This document shows positions 34,849-49,618 of a stretch of 64,000 nucleotides of DNA, one piece after another (positions within the stretch are counted from its first letter, which is position 1; every line of letters starts with the position of its first letter). The DNA is from Trematomus loennbergii. Its lineage: Eukaryota > Chordata > Actinopteri > Perciformes > Nototheniidae. The DNA is taken from the NCBI GenBank assembly GCA_012861695.1, contig JAAOOA010000055.1, positions 1,207,712-1,271,711 on the forward strand, given 5' to 3'. The translations under genes and the position numbers were made by a program. The notes under the pieces are model-generated. The model did not search any database. It saw nothing but the letters and a program-made list of their open reading frames with translations, and was not told the origin of the DNA.

Positions 34849-36192
34849 TGCCAAATTGTCATCCTTTCTGTTGTTTATAATAAAGATGTTTTCTTGATTC
34901 ATATCTACATGTCTCATTCATAAGTAAATGATTTATACTACATGGTCCATATCTTAAATATAAATAATACCTTCTGAGTTTTTCTTTATATTTAAATAAA
35001 TATAAACACAATAACAGTTACTATAACACATTAGGATAAGATGTTTTCTTGATTATATATACATGTCTCATTCATAAGTAAATGATTTATACTACATGGT
35101 CCATATCTTAAATATAAATAATACCTTCTGAGTTTTTCTTTTGAAGGTAATAAATAAATATAAACACAATAACAGTTACTATAACACATTAGGATTCACA
35201 TTTCTTGATTCATAGATAGCTCTTTATCTTTGATAATGTATCACAGACTTTGCCCCAACCGGGTGTCGAACCTGCGAACAGAAGAAATCTCAGCTGGCTA
35301 AGACGGCGGTTCACAGCTTCAGTAATGCTGCAATTTTTGGCTGTCCTAAGCACGTCTCGCATTGGCTGTCACTCTATGCCACCTAAGCACGTCTCGCATT
35401 GGCTGTCACTCTATGCCACCTAAGCACGTCTTCCCTCTGCGGGGGAAATGTTTGCGAAAAACGTGTATGAAATGTCCGAAAACGGACCAATGTCTGTGAT
35501 TCTATAGATTTATCAGTCCAGAAACGGGACATTTATCTGTTCCAGCCCAGAACCTCCACCCCGCTGCGGGACCCGTGGTATTATAATAATATATTATATA
35601 TATATATTATAATTTAGTTGAATTAAGAGTGCGAGTCTCTACATTTAGGTTAGTTATTATAGCTTTATTTCTTTTATAATATTAAATATAAAACACAGAA
35701 TTTGTGTGACTATATTAAACTGCCTCTGGCAGTGTGCATTCATTGTTTTGAAATTAGAGTAGTGTCTTAGATATTATATTATTATTACAGTTATTACTCA
35801 ATCAGCAAAAAAAATAATTATTTAACAATAATAATATAATATCTAACACATCCACTATAATTTAAAACATTTAAATTCACAGTGCCAGAGGCTGTTTTCG
35901 AACCCTGACTTTCCACACCAAGGGGCGACACTTATCTACCAACACCACCCTTTGGCCTAAAGCTCATTAAACATAAGTCTTATTTATACTGCAGTAACGG
36001 GACCTTTTCCTTTCTTTTTCTCCGTCAAAAATTAACAAACGACCCCTCAAATAGCATCTACAGATCAAGACGAAGCTAATGGAAGTACTCCCGGAGACCT
36101 CGCGTGGAAGACATGTTTGGATTCTTCATGATTTTTTAATGGAAGCAACAAACCAGTCCCATTCATTCTCTATGGCACTGTGAACCAGAGCG

Positions 36193-38570
36193 ATGTCAGA
36201 TATATTGGCCGCTGCCGTGAGTGGCGCTGTGGCGCACTTTTGCCATGAGCTCTCCTTCAGTGAATGAGAGAGAGCTTCACAGCGACGTAAATGCATACAT
36301 CTTTTTCAACTCTGGACATTACGACCAAATTATAAGGTAAGTTAAGTTATATTAACATGAATTAACAGAGAAGCGACATGTAATGTTATGTTATCTGGGC
36401 TTTGTCTGACGTGTTTTAGTTTAAATATAAAATAAAATACGCTATAAAGTGGTCCGTGTTTCCTACGTGTATCGAGTCTAACGGTACTTTGGGATGAATT
36501 ACATTGTTAATGTAAAGTTAATTCAACTTAAGCCGCTTAAAGTTCATGTGGTAGGATTTCTGTGTGAGTTTATTGTGTTTTTGTTGACTTGGTGAGGCGC
36601 AATTACCGCGAGTTACTTGTGGCGAAATCCTCCGTGCGCGTTTACATTAATGTATATTTAAATATATAAATTAACGCTAACTACCATGTAAGATTACCAT
36701 TAACTCCCGTATTATTTTCCAATAAACCGGGGTTAGATATACTAACCCATCACTGTTACAAAACACAGCGTGGGGACAAGTTAACAGCAGTTTACTTTTG
36801 GATAAAAAAGTATTATGTATATTCAGCTGTGCCGTTGCCCAGACGGGGTTAAATATACATAATAGATGCAGACACACACACACACACTGCTAAACACCAG
36901 AACTGTTGAAACCACATCCATAACATTCATCTACTACTTAGTAATTATTTATCTAATATATCATTCAGCCTTGGTTGAGCTCCCTTTGTTAGTTAAAAGG
37001 GTTTGACCCATGGGGGAGGGGTAATGGAAGTGTAAATAGTTTCAACAAACACACAGCTCCAGACATACAGGAACAAAGATCAACAATATCTGATCCAAAG
37101 TAAAATAGCACTACATATATCATAGCACAATGTGAATGTGCAGACAGTTAAAGTCTGCTCTCTATTAGACCCCACCTGTGAACATCATTAACTCACTGAT
37201 ATATATTTTCTTCTTGACAGATCAAATGCAAAAATCTTTTGGCTATCCCTCCATGCAGCCCCTGCTCTTCCTGTAAAGAGACTTGTGCCCCTACCAAAGG
37301 AGCTGATGTTTCTGATGCCGGAACCATCCGCCCCAACACCAACAGAGACCAACATCACTGTTCCAGGTGTGTATATGTTTGACTCTTTGCACCTTGTACA
37401 GTTTGCTGACTACAGTGAAGATGCTAAGCGTCATACAACATTATTTCTTTATTTTACTGTTGATAATAATGACATGTTTAATATTTTCTATAGTGGCTCC
37501 TGAGATTTCTGCAGAGCCCTGTCAACCGACACTGCATCCACCAGCTGCACCAACACAAAGTGAGTAATAATAACAATACATCACATTTTTGAGGCACCTT
37601 CAAGTGTTTGAATGTTTCTCATTTGGATGTGTACTTGCTAGAAATCATTTTTCACAAAATCACACACACACACAATATCGTAATTATTTGCCATGTGTTT
37701 TTATTTATTGTCTGCCTAGGTCAGCCATTACCCAGGCCATCAACGGTCCCCAGCTGTCCTCCTCCTCCTCCTCCTCCTCCTCCTCCTCCTCCTCCTCCTC
37801 CTCCTCGCCTACAACCAGGATGTCAGTCAGTGGAACTGTTCGCCTCAGCAGAGGACCTGGATGAAGACGGAGCTGGAATCCATGGGGCTCTGGCCAAGCT
37901 CCGTTCCTGTACTCAACCCTCTGAAGATGGTGTCATTGTGGCGTCACCCTCCCCAGCCAGAGCTGATTGACAGTGTTGATGATCTTCCCTGCGCCAAGTA
38001 TTGCTCATCTGGAAGCCAGAAAATGACAATTTGATGGGACGGCTGAGGAACAACTACACTCTGCCGTGTATTGACGGCTGTGCTCAGCCTCAAATTGCCT
38101 CTGCTGGTGTTGGTAGGCCTCGTGTGATTGTCGGCATCACCGGACAGTACTACTTGCTGTCTTCAAGGCTCTGCTGCAAAGTCTGCCGGAAGAGGTGGTA
38201 TGCCGACAACCCATCCTGGCTGGAAAAGCTCCCCAAGAGGTTCACCAACCTGCTGCCAGCAGTACTGACTTACAAGAAAGCCATCTGTAAGTCGGTACTG
38301 GACGAGCTCAGGCGCACCGGTAAGTCACCCACTGATATGGCAAAGCAGATCACGGAGATGATGCACCTGAAATATGAACGGGCTGACCTGGCGTACCTCC
38401 TCAGCTGTAAGAACATCATGGATGGTGAGGAAGGAAAGTACGACCAGAAGACAATTACCCAGTTCCTTCGGCAATTGTCTCCCTTTGGAGAGTATGGGGA
38501 CTCTGATGGCTGGAACGGGATCTCTGTGTCTGCACACTACCTGACAGACTGCCTCCTGTGTGTCTGTTAA
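36193..38570 (+). pseudogene. Array gene copy 7 (long exon 1)
   Basis: Exon 1 (36193-36336) has the extra segment with several small deletions. Exon 2 is 37221-37366, exon 3 is 37494-37559 and exon 4 starts at 37720. An 8-base deletion removes AGCTTCCT right after the CCT tract (~37806). The hotspot has its own form, AAGTATTGCTCATCTGG (~38000). The C-terminal domain is open to 38570. Copies 6 and 7 share the rare CTCGCG variant upstream of exon 1 (32378, 36099), suggesting a recent common origin. Confidence 0.85.
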
Positions 38571-39920
38571 TGCCAAATTGTCATCCTTTCTGTTGTTTAT
38601 AATAAAGATGTTTTCTTGATTCATATCTACATGTCTCATTCATAAGTAAATGATTTATACTACATGGTCCATATCTTAAATATAAATAATACCTTCTGAG
38701 TTTTTCTTTATATTTAAATAAATATAAACACAATAACAGTTACTATAACACATTAGGATAAGATGTTTTCTTGATTAATATATACATGTCTCATTCATAA
38801 GTAAATGATTTATACTACATGGTCCATATCTTAAATATAAATAATACCTTCTGAGTTTTTCTTTTGAAGGTAATAAATAAATATAAACACAATAACAGTT
38901 ACTATAACACATTAGGATTCACATTTCTTGATTCATAGATAGCTCTTTATCTTTGATAATGTATCACAGACTTTGCCCCAACCGGGTGTCGAACCTGCGA
39001 ACAGAAGAAATCTCAGCTGGCTAAGACGGCGGTTCACAGCTTCAGTAATGCTGCAATTTTATTGGCTGTCCTAAGCACGTCTCGCATTGGCTGTCACTCT
39101 ATGCCACCTAAGCACGTCTCGCATTGGCTGTCACTCTATGCCACCTAAGCACGTCTTCCCTCTGCGGGGAAATGTTTGCGAAAAACGTGTATGAAATGTC
39201 CGAAAACGGACCAATGTCTGTGATTCTATAGATTTATCAGTCCAGAAACGGGACATTTATCTGTTCCAGCCCAGAACCTCCACCCCGCTGCGGGACCCGT
39301 GGTATTATAATAATATATTATATATATATATTATAATTTAGTTGAATTAAGAGTGCGAGTCTCTACATTTAGGTTAGTTATTATAGCTTTATTTCTTTTA
39401 TAATTATTAAATATAAAACACAGAATTTGTGTGACTATATTAAACTGCCTCTGGCAGTGTGCATTCATTGTTTTGAAATTAGAGTAGATGTCTTAGATAT
39501 TATATTATTATTACAGTTATTACTCAATCAGCAAAAAAAATAATTATTTAACAATAATAATATAATATCTAACACATCCACTATAATTTAAAACATTTAA
39601 ATTCACAGTGCCAGAGGCTGTTTTCGAACCCTGACTTTCCACACCAAGGGGCGACACTTATCTACCACACCACCCTTTGGCCTAAAGCTCATTAACATAA
39701 GTCTTATTTATACTGCAGTAACGGGACCTTTTCCTTTCTTTTTCTCCGTCAAAAATTAACAAACGACCCCTCAAATAGCATCTACAGATCAAGACGAAGC
39801 TAATGGAAGTACTCCCGGAGACCTAGCGTGGGAAGACATGTTTGGATTCTTTCATGATTTTTTAATGGAAGCAACAAACCAGTCCCATTCATTCTCTATG
39901 GCACTGTTGAACCAGAGCCG

Positions 39921-42222
39921 ATGTCATATATATTTGGCCGCTTCTTTTTCAACTCTGGACATTACGACCAAATTATAAGGTAAGTTAAGTTATATTAACA
40001 TGAATTAACAGAGAAGCGACATGTAATGTTATGTTATCTGGGCTTTGTCTGACGTGTTTTAGTTTAAATATAAAATAAAATACGCTATAAAGTGGTCCGT
40101 GTTTCCTACGTGTATCGAGTCTAACGGTACTTTGGGATGAATTACATTGTTAATGTAAAGTTAATTCAACTTAAGCCGCTTAAAGTTCATGTGGTAGGAT
40201 TTCTGTGTGAGTTTATTGTGTTTTTGTTGACTTGGTGAGGCGCAATTACCGCGAGTTACTTGTGGCGAAATCCTCCGTGCGCGTTTACATTAATGTATAT
40301 TTAAATATATAAATTAACGCTAACTACCATGTAAGATTACCATTAACTCCCGTATTATTTTCCAATAAACCGGGGTTAGATATACTAACCCATCACTGTT
40401 ACAAAACACAGCGTGGGGACAAGTTAACAGCAGTTTACTTTTGGATAAAAAAGTATTATGTATATTCAGCTGTGCCGTTGCCCAGACGGGGTTAAATATA
40501 CATAATAGATGCAGACACACACACACACACTGCTAAACACCAGAACTGTTGAAACCACATCCATAACATTCATCTACTACTTAGTAATTATTTATCTAAT
40601 ATATCATTCAGCCTTGGTTGAGCTCCCTTTGTTAGTTAAAAGGGTTTGACCCATGGGGGAGGGGTAATGGAAGTGTAAATAGTTTCAACAAACACACAGC
40701 TCCAGACATACAGGAACAAAGATCAACAATATCTGATCCAAAGTAAAATAGCACTACATATATCATAGCACAATGTGAATGTGCAGACAGTTAAAGTCTG
40801 CTCTCTATTAGACCCCACCTGTGAACATCATTAACTCACTGATATATATTTTCTTCTTGACAGATCAAATGCAAAAATCTTTTGGCTATCCCTCCATGCA
40901 GCCCCTGCTCTTCCTGTAAAGAGACTTGTGCCCCTACCAAAGGAGCTGATGTTTCTGATGCCGGAACCATCCGCCCCAACACCAACAGAGACCAACATCA
41001 CTGTTCCAGGTGTGTATATGTTTGACTCTTTGCACCTTGTACAGTTTGCTGACTACAGTGAAGATGCTAAGCGTCATACAACATTATTTCTTTATTTTAC
41101 TGTTGATAATAATGACATGTTTTAATATTTTCTATAGTGGCTCCTGAGATTTCTGCAGAGCCCTGTCAACCGACACTGCATCCACCAGCTGCACCAACAC
41201 AAAGTGAGTAATAATAACAATACATCACATTTTTGAGGCACCTTCAAGTGTTTGAATGTTTCTCATTTGGATGTGTACTTGCTAGAAATCATTTTTCACA
41301 AAATCACACACACACACAATATCGTAATTATTTGCCATGTGTTTTTATTTATTGTCTGCCTAGGTCAGCCATTACCCAGGCCATCAACGGTCCCCAGCTG
41401 TCCTCCTCCTCCTCCTCCTCCTCCTCCTCCTCCTCCTCCTCCTCCTCAGCTTCCTGCCTACAACCAGGATGTCAGTCAGTGGAACTGTTCGCCTCAGCAG
41501 AGGACCTGGATGAAGACGGAGCTGGAATCCATGGGGCTCTGGCCAAGCTCCGTTCCTGTACTCAACCCTCTGAAGATGGTGTCATTGTGGCGTCACCCTC
41601 CCCAGCCAGAGCTGATTGACAGTGTTGATGATCTTCCCTGCGCCAAGTATTTTCAGCTCCATGGAAGCCAGAAAATGACAATTTGATGGGACGGCTGAGG
41701 AACAACTACACTCTGCCGTGTATTGACGGCTGTGCTCAGCCTCAAATTGCCTCTGCTGGTGTTGGTAGGCCTCGTGTGATTGTCGGCATCACCGGACAGT
41801 ACTACTTGCTGTCTTCAAGGCTCTGCTGCAAAGTCTGCCGGAAGAGGTGGTATGCCGACAACCCATCCTGGCTGGAAAAGCTCCCCAAGAGGTTCACCAA
41901 CCTGCTGCCAGCAGTACTGACTTACAAGAAAGCCATCTGTAAGTCGGTACTGGACGAGCTCAGGCGCACCGGTAAGTCACCCACTGATATGGCAAAGCAG
42001 ATCACGGAGATGATGCACCTGAAATATGAACGGGCTGACCTGGCGTACCTCCTCAGCTGTAAGAACATCATGGATGGTGAGGAAGGAAAGTACGACCAGA
42101 AGACAATTACCCAGTTCCTTCGGCAATTGTCTCCCTTTGGAGAGTATGGGGACTCTGATGGCTGGAACGGGATCTCTGTGTCTGCACACTACCTGACAGA
42201 CTGCCTCCTGTGTGTCTGTTAA
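39921..42222 (+). pseudogene. Array gene copy 8 (one lesion only)
   Basis: Exons 39921-39979, 40864-41009, 41138-41203 and 41364-42222. Exons 1-3, the 15-codon proline run and the C-terminal domain are all open. The sole break against copy 5 is at the hotspot, where CAGCTCCATGGAAGCC (~41653) lacks about ten bases. This is the next-best candidate for a functional copy if that site is a sequence error. It has the short exon 1 but the upstream ATTCTTT variant otherwise linked to long exon 1, so it looks recombinant. Confidence 0.85.
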
Positions 42223-43569
42223 TGCCAAATTGTCATCCTTTCTGTTGTTTATAATAAAGATGTTTTCTTGATTCATATCTACATGTCTCATTCATAAGTA
42301 AATGATTTATACTACATGGTCCATATCTTAAATATAAATAATACCTTCTGAGTTTTTCTTTATATTTAAATAAATATAAACACAATAACAGTTACTATAA
42401 CACATTAGGATAAGATGTTTTCTTGATTAATATATACATGTCTCATTCATAAGTAAATGATTTATACTACATGGTCCATATCTTAAATATAAATAATACC
42501 TTCTGAGTTTTTCTTTTGAAGGTAATAAATAAATATAAACACAATAACAGTTACTATAACACATTAGGATTCACATTTCTTGATTCATAGATAGCTCTTT
42601 ATCTTTGATAATGTATCACAGACTTTGCCCCAACCGGGTGTCGAACCTGCGAACAGAAGAAATCTCAGCTGGCTAAGACGGCGGTTCACAGCTTCAGTAA
42701 TGCTGCAATTTTATTGGCTGTCCTAAGCACGTCTCGCATTGGCTGTCACTCTATGCCACCTAAGCACGTCTCGCATTGGCTGTCACTCTATGCCACCTAA
42801 GCACGTCTTCCCTCTGCGGGGGAAATGTTTGCGAAAAACGTGTATGAAATGTCCGAAAACGGACCAATGTCTGTGATTCTATAGATTTATCAGTCCAGAA
42901 ACGGGACATTTATCTGTTCCAGCCCAGAACCTCCACCCCGCTGCGGGACCCGTGGTATTATAATATATATTATATATATTATAATTTAGTTGAATTAAGA
43001 GTGCGAGTCTCTACATTTAGGTTAGTTATTATAGCTTTATTTCTTTTATAATTATTAAATATAAAACACAGAATTTGTGTGACTATATTAAACTGCCTCT
43101 GGCAGTGTGCATTCATTGTTTTGAAATTAGAGTAGATGTCTTAGATATTATATTATTATTACAGTTATTACTCAATCAGCAAAAAAAATAATTATTTAAC
43201 AATAATAATATAATATCTAACACATCCACTATAATTTAAAACATTTAAATTCACAGTGCCAGAGGCTGTTTTCGAACCCTGACTTTCCACACCAAGGGGC
43301 GACACTTATCTACCAACACCACCCTTTGGCCTAAAGCTCATTAACATAAGTCTTATTTATACTGCAGTAACGGGACCTTTTCCTTTCTTTTTCTCCGTCA
43401 AAAATTAACAAACGACCCCTCAAATAGCATCTACAGATCAAGACGAAGCTAATGGAAGTACTCCCGGAGACCTAGCGTGGGAAGACATGTTTGGATTCTT
43501 TCATGATTTTTTAATGGAAGCAACAAACCAGTCCCATTCATTCTCTATGGCACTGTTGAACCAGAGCCG

Positions 43570-45949
43570 ATGTCATATATATTTGGCCGCTGCCGTGAGT
43601 GGCGCTGTGGCGCACTTTTGCCAGTGAGCTCTCCTTCAGTGAATGAGAGAGAGACTTCACAGCGACGTAAATGCATACATCTTTTTCAACTCTGGACATT
43701 ACGACCAAATTATAAGGTAAGTTAAGTTATATTAACATGAATTAACAGAGAAGCGACATGTAATGTTATGTTATCTGGGCTTTGTCTGACGTGTTTTAGT
43801 TTAAATATAAAATAAAATACGCTATAAAGTGGTCCGTGTTTCCTACGTGTATCGAGTCTAACGGTACTTTGGGATGAATTACATTGTTAATGTAAAGTTA
43901 ATTCAACTTAAGCCGCTTAAAGTTCATGTGGTAGGATTTCTGTGTGAGTTTATTGTGTTTTTGTTGACTTGGTGAGGCGCAATTACCGCGAGTTACTTGT
44001 GGCGAAATCCTCCGTGCGCGTTTACATTAATGTATATTTAAATATATAAATTAACGCTAACTACCATGTAAGATTACCATTAACTCCCGTATTATTTTCC
44101 AATAAACCGGGGTTAGATATACTAACCCATCACTGTTACAAAACACAGCGTGGGGACAAGTTAACAGCAGTTTACTTTTGGATAAAAAAGTATTATGTAT
44201 ATTCAGCTGTGCCGTTGCCCAGACGGGGTTAAATATACATAATAGATGCAGACACACACACACACACTGCTAAACACCAGAACTGTTGAAACCACATCCA
44301 TAACATTCATCTACTACTTAGTAATTATTTATCTAATATATCATTCAGCCTTGGTTGAGCTCCCTTTGTTAGTTAAAAGGGTTTGACCCATGGGGGAGGG
44401 GTAATGGAAGTGTAAATAGTTTCAACAAACACACAGCTCCAGACATACAGGAACAAAGATCAACAATATCTGATCCAAAGTAAAATAGCACTACATATAT
44501 CATAGCACAATGTGAATGTGCAGACAGTTAAAGTCTGCTCTCTATTAGACCCCACCTGTGAACATCATTAACTCACTGATATATATTTTCTTCTTGACAG
44601 ATCAAATGCAAAAATCTTTTGGCTATCCCTCCATGCAGCCCCTGCTCTTCCTGTAAAGAGACTTGTGCCCCTACCAAAGGAGCTGATGTTTCTGATGCCG
44701 GAACCATCCGCCCCAACACCAACAGAGACCAACATCACTGTTCCAGGTGTGTATATGTTTGACTCTTTGCACCTTGTACAGTTTGCTGACTACAGTGAAG
44801 ATGCTAAGCGTCATACAACATTATTTCTTTATTTTACTGTTGATAATAATGACATGTTTTAATATTTTCTATAGTGGCTCCTGAGATTTCTGCAGAGCCC
44901 TGTCAACCGACACTGCATCCACCAGCTGCACCAACACAAAGTGAGTAATAATAACAATACATCACATTTTTGAGGCACCTTCAAGTGTTTGAATGTTTCT
45001 CATTTGGATGTGTACTTGCTAGAAATCATTTTTCACAAAATCACACACACACACAATATCGTAATTATTTGCCATGTGTTTTATTTATTGTCTGCCTAGG
45101 TCAGCCATTACCCAGGCCATCAACGGTCCCCAGCTGTCCTCCTCTCCTCCTCTCCTCCTCCTCCTCCTCCTCCTCCTCCTCCTCAGCTTCCTGCCTACAA
45201 CCAGGATGTCAGTCAGTGGAACTGTTCGCCTCAGCAGAGGACCTGGATGAAGACGGAGCTGGAATCCATGGGGCTCTGGCCAAGCTCCGTTCCTGTACTC
45301 AACCCTCTGAAGATGGTGTCATTGTGGCGTCACCCTCCCCAGCCAGAGCTGATTGACAGTGTTGATGATCTTCCCTGCGCCAAGTTTTCATCTGGAAGCC
45401 AGAAAATGACAATTTGATGGGACGGCTGAGGAACAACTACACTCTGCCGTGTATTGACGGCTGTGCTCAGCCTCAAATTGCCTCTGCTGGTGTTGGTAGG
45501 CCTCGTGTGATTGTCGGCATCACCGGACAGTACTACTTGCTGTCTTCAAGGCTCTGCTGCAAAGTCTGCCGGAAGAGGTGGTATGCCGACAACCCATCCT
45601 GGCTGGAAAAGCTCCCCAAGAGGTTCACCAACCTGCTGCCAGCAGTACTGATTACAAAAAGCCATCTGTAAGTCGGTACTGGACGAGCTCAGGCGCACCG
45701 GTAAGTCACCCACTGATATGGCGAAGCAGATCACGGAGATGATGCACCTGAAATATGAACGGGCTGACCTGGCGTACCTCCTCAGCTGTAAGAACATCAT
45801 GGATGGTGAGGAAGGAAAGTACGACCAGAAGACAATTACCCAGTTCCTTCGGCAATTGTCTCCCTTTGGAGAGTATGGGGACTCTGATGGCTGGAACGGG
45901 ATCTCTGTGTCTGCACACTACCTGACAGACTGCCCTGTGTGTCTGTTAA
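43570..45949 (+). pseudogene. Array gene copy 9 (long exon 1, most degraded)
   Basis: Exon 1 (43570-43716) has the full 88-bp segment. Exon 2 is 44601-44746, exon 3 is 44875-44940 and exon 4 starts at 45100. The CCT tract is interrupted (CTCCTCTCCTCCTCTCC), the hotspot is AAGTTTTCATCTGG (~45385), two bases are lost at ACTGATTACAAAAAGC (~45653), and the final codons lose two bases (TGCCCTGTG) before the TAA at 45947-45949. It shares the GGCGAAGC variant with copy 2. Confidence 0.85.
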
Positions 45950-47302
45950 TGCCAAATTGTCATCCTTTCTGTTGTTTATAATAAAGATGTTTTCTTGATT
46001 CATATCTACATGTCTCATTCATAAGTAAATGATTTATACTACATGGTCCATATCTTAAATATAAATAATACCTTCTGAGTTTTTTCTTTATATTTAAATA
46101 AATATAAACACAATAACAGTTACTATAACACATTAGGATAAGATGTTTTTCTTGATTAATATATACATGTCTCATTCATAAGTAAATGATTTATACTACA
46201 TGGTCCATATCTTAATATAAATAATACCTTCTGAGTTTTTCTTTTGAAGGTAATAAATAAATATAAACACAATAACAGTTACTATAACACATTAGGATTC
46301 ACATTTCTTGATTCATAGATAGCTCTTTATCTTTGATAATGTATCACAGACTTTGCCCCAACCGGGTGTCGAACCTGCGAACAGAAGAAATCTCAGCTGG
46401 CTAAGACGGCGGTTCACAGCTTCAGTAATGCTGCAATTTTATTGGCTGTCCTAAGCACGTCTCGCATTGGCTGTCACTCTATGCCACCTAAGCACGTCTC
46501 GCATTGGCTGTCACTCTATGCCACCTAAGCACGTCTTCCCTCTGCGGGGGAAATGTTTGCGAAAAACGTGTATGAAATGTCCGAAAACGGACCAATGTCT
46601 GTGATTCTATAGATTTATCAGTCCAGAAACGGGACATTTATCTGTTCCAGCCCAGAACCTCCACCCCGCTGCGGGACCCGTGGTATTATAATAATATATT
46701 ATATATATATATTATAATTTAGTTGAATTAAGAGTGCGAGTCTCTACATTTAGGTTAGTTATTATAGCTTTATTTCTTTATAATTATTAAATATAAAACA
46801 CAGAATTTGTGTGACTATATTAAACTGCCTCTGGCAGTGTGCATTCATTGTTTTGAAATTAGAGTAGATGTCTTAGATATTATATTATTATTACAGTTAT
46901 TACTCAATCAGCAAAAAAAATAATTATTTAACAATAATAATATAATATCTAACACATCCACTATAATTTAAAACATTTAAATTCACAGTGCCAGAGGCTG
47001 TTTTCGAACCCTGACTTTCCACACCAAGGGGCGACACTTATCTACCAACACCACCCTTTGGCCTAAAGCTCATTAAACATAAGTCTTATTTATACTGCAG
47101 TAACGGGACCTTTTCCTTTCTTTTTCTCCGTCAAAAATTAACAAACGACCCCTCAAATAGCATCTACAGATCAAGACGAAGCTAATGGAAGTACTCCCGG
47201 AGACCTAGCGTGGGAAGACATGTTTGGATTATTTCATGATTTTTTAATGGAAGCAACAAACCAGTCCCATTCATTCTCTATGGCACTGTTGAACCAGAGC
47301 CG

Positions 47303-49618
47303 ATGTCATATATATTTGGCCGCTTCTTTTTCACTCTGGACATTACGACCAAATTATAAGGTAAGTTAAGTTATATTAACATGAATTAACAGAGAAGCGA
47401 CATGTAATGTTATGTTATCTGGGCTTTGTCTGACGTGTTTTAGTTTAAATATAAAATAAAATACGCTATAAAGTGGTCCGTGTTTCCTACGTGTATCGAG
47501 TCTAACGGTACTTTGGGATGAATTACATTGTTAATGTAAAGTTAATTCAACTTAAGCCGCTTAAAGTTCATGTGGTAGGATTTCTGTGTGAGTTTATTGT
47601 GTTTTTGTTGACTTGGTGAGGCGCAATTACCGCGAGTTACTTGTGGCGAAATCCTCCGTGCGCGTTTACATTAATGTATATTTAAATATATAAATTAACG
47701 CTAACTACCATGTAAGATTACCATTAACTCCCGTATTATTTTCCAATAAACCGGGGTTAGATATACTAACCCATCACTGTTACAAAACACAGCGTGGGGA
47801 CAAGTTAACAGCAGTTTACTTTTGGATAAAAAAGTATTATGTATATTCAGCTGTGCCGTTGCCCAGACGGGGTTAAATATACATAATAGATGCAGACACA
47901 CACACACACACTGCTAAACACCAGAACTGTTGAAACCACATCCATAACATTCATCTACTACTTAGTAATTATTTATCTAATATATCATTCAGCCTTGGTT
48001 GAGCTCCCTTTGTTAGTTAAAAGGGTTTGACCCATGGGGGAGGGGTAATGGAAGTGTAAATAGTTTCAACAAACACACAGCTCCAGACATACAGGAACAA
48101 AGATCAACAATATCTGATCCAAAGTAAAATAGCACTACATATATCATAGCACAATGTGAATGTGCAGACAGTTAAAGTCTGCTCTCTATTAGACCCCACC
48201 TGTGAACATCATTAACTCACTGATATATATTTTCTTCTTGACAGATCAAATGCAAAAATCTTTTGGCTATCCCTCCATGCAGCCCCTGCTCTTCCTGTAA
48301 AGAGACTTGTGCCCCTACCAAAGGAGCTGATGTTTCTGATGCCGGAACCATCCGCCCCAACACCAACAGAGACCAACATCACTGTTCCAGGTGTGTATAT
48401 GTTTGACTCTTTGCACCTTGTACAGTTTGCTGACTACAGTGAAGATGCTAAGCGTCATACAACATTATTTCTTTATTTTACTGTTGATAATAATGACATG
48501 TTTTAATATTTTCTATAGTGGCTCCTGAGATTTCTGCAGAGCCCTGTCAACCGACACTGCATCCACCAGCTGCACCAACACAAAGTGAGTAATAATAACA
48601 ATACATCACATTTTTGAGGCACCTTCAAGTGTTTGAATGTTTCTCATTTGGATGTGTACTTGCTAGAAATCATTTTTCACAAAATCACACACACACACAA
48701 TATCGTAATTATTTGCCATGTGTTTTTATTTATTGTCTGCCTAGGTCAGCCATTACCCAGGCCATCAACGGTCCCCAGCTGTCCTCCTCCTCCTCCTCCT
48801 CCTCCTCCTCCTCCTCCTCCTCCTCCTCCTCCTCAGCTTCCTGCCTACAACCAGGATGTCAGTCAGTGGAACTGTTCGCCTCAGCAGAGGACCTGGATGA
48901 AGACGGAGCTGGAATCCATGGGGCTCTGGCCAAGCTCCGTTCCTGTACTCAACCCTCTGAAGATGGTGTCATTGTGGCGTCACCCTCCCCAGCCAGAGCT
49001 GATTGACAGTGTTGATGATCTTCCCTGCGCCAAGTATTTTCAGCTCCATTTTTCATCTGGAAGCCAGAAAATGACAATTTGATGGGACGGCTGAGGAACA
49101 ACTACACTCTGCCGTGTATTGACGGCTGTGCTCAGCCTCAAATTGCCTCTGCTGGTGTTGGTAGGCCTCGTGTGATTGTCGGCATCACCGGACAGTACTA
49201 CTTGCTGTCTTCAAGGCTCTGCTGCAAAGTCTGCCGGAAGAGGTGGTATGCCGACAACCCATCCTGGCTGGAAAAGCTCCCCAAGAGGTTCACCAACCTG
49301 CTGCCAGCAGTACTGACTTACAAGAAAGCCATCTGTAAGTCGGTACTGGACGAGCTCAGGCGCACCGGTAAGTCACCCACTGATATGGCAAAGCAGATCA
49401 CGGAGATGATGCACCTGAAATATGAACGGGCTGACCTGGCGTACCTCCTCAGCTGTAAGAACATCATGGATGGTGAGGAAGGAAAGTACGACCAGAAGAC
49501 AATTACCCAGTTCCTTCGGCAATTGTCTCCCTTTGGAGAGTATGGGGACTCTGATGGCTGGAACGGGATCTCTGTGTCTGCACACTACCTGACAGACTGC
49601 CTCCTGTGTGTCTGTTAA
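47303..49618 (+). pseudogene. Array gene copy 10
   Basis: Exon 1 (47303-47360) lacks one A. Exons 2 (48245-48390), 3 (48519-48584) and 4 (from 48745) keep splice sites, with 17 CCT codons. The hotspot is the longest form seen (TATTTTCAGCTCCATTTTTC, ~49036) and differs from a full in-frame version by one T in the T-run. This copy best shows what the ancestral hotspot may have looked like. The C-terminal domain is open to 49618. Confidence 0.85.
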
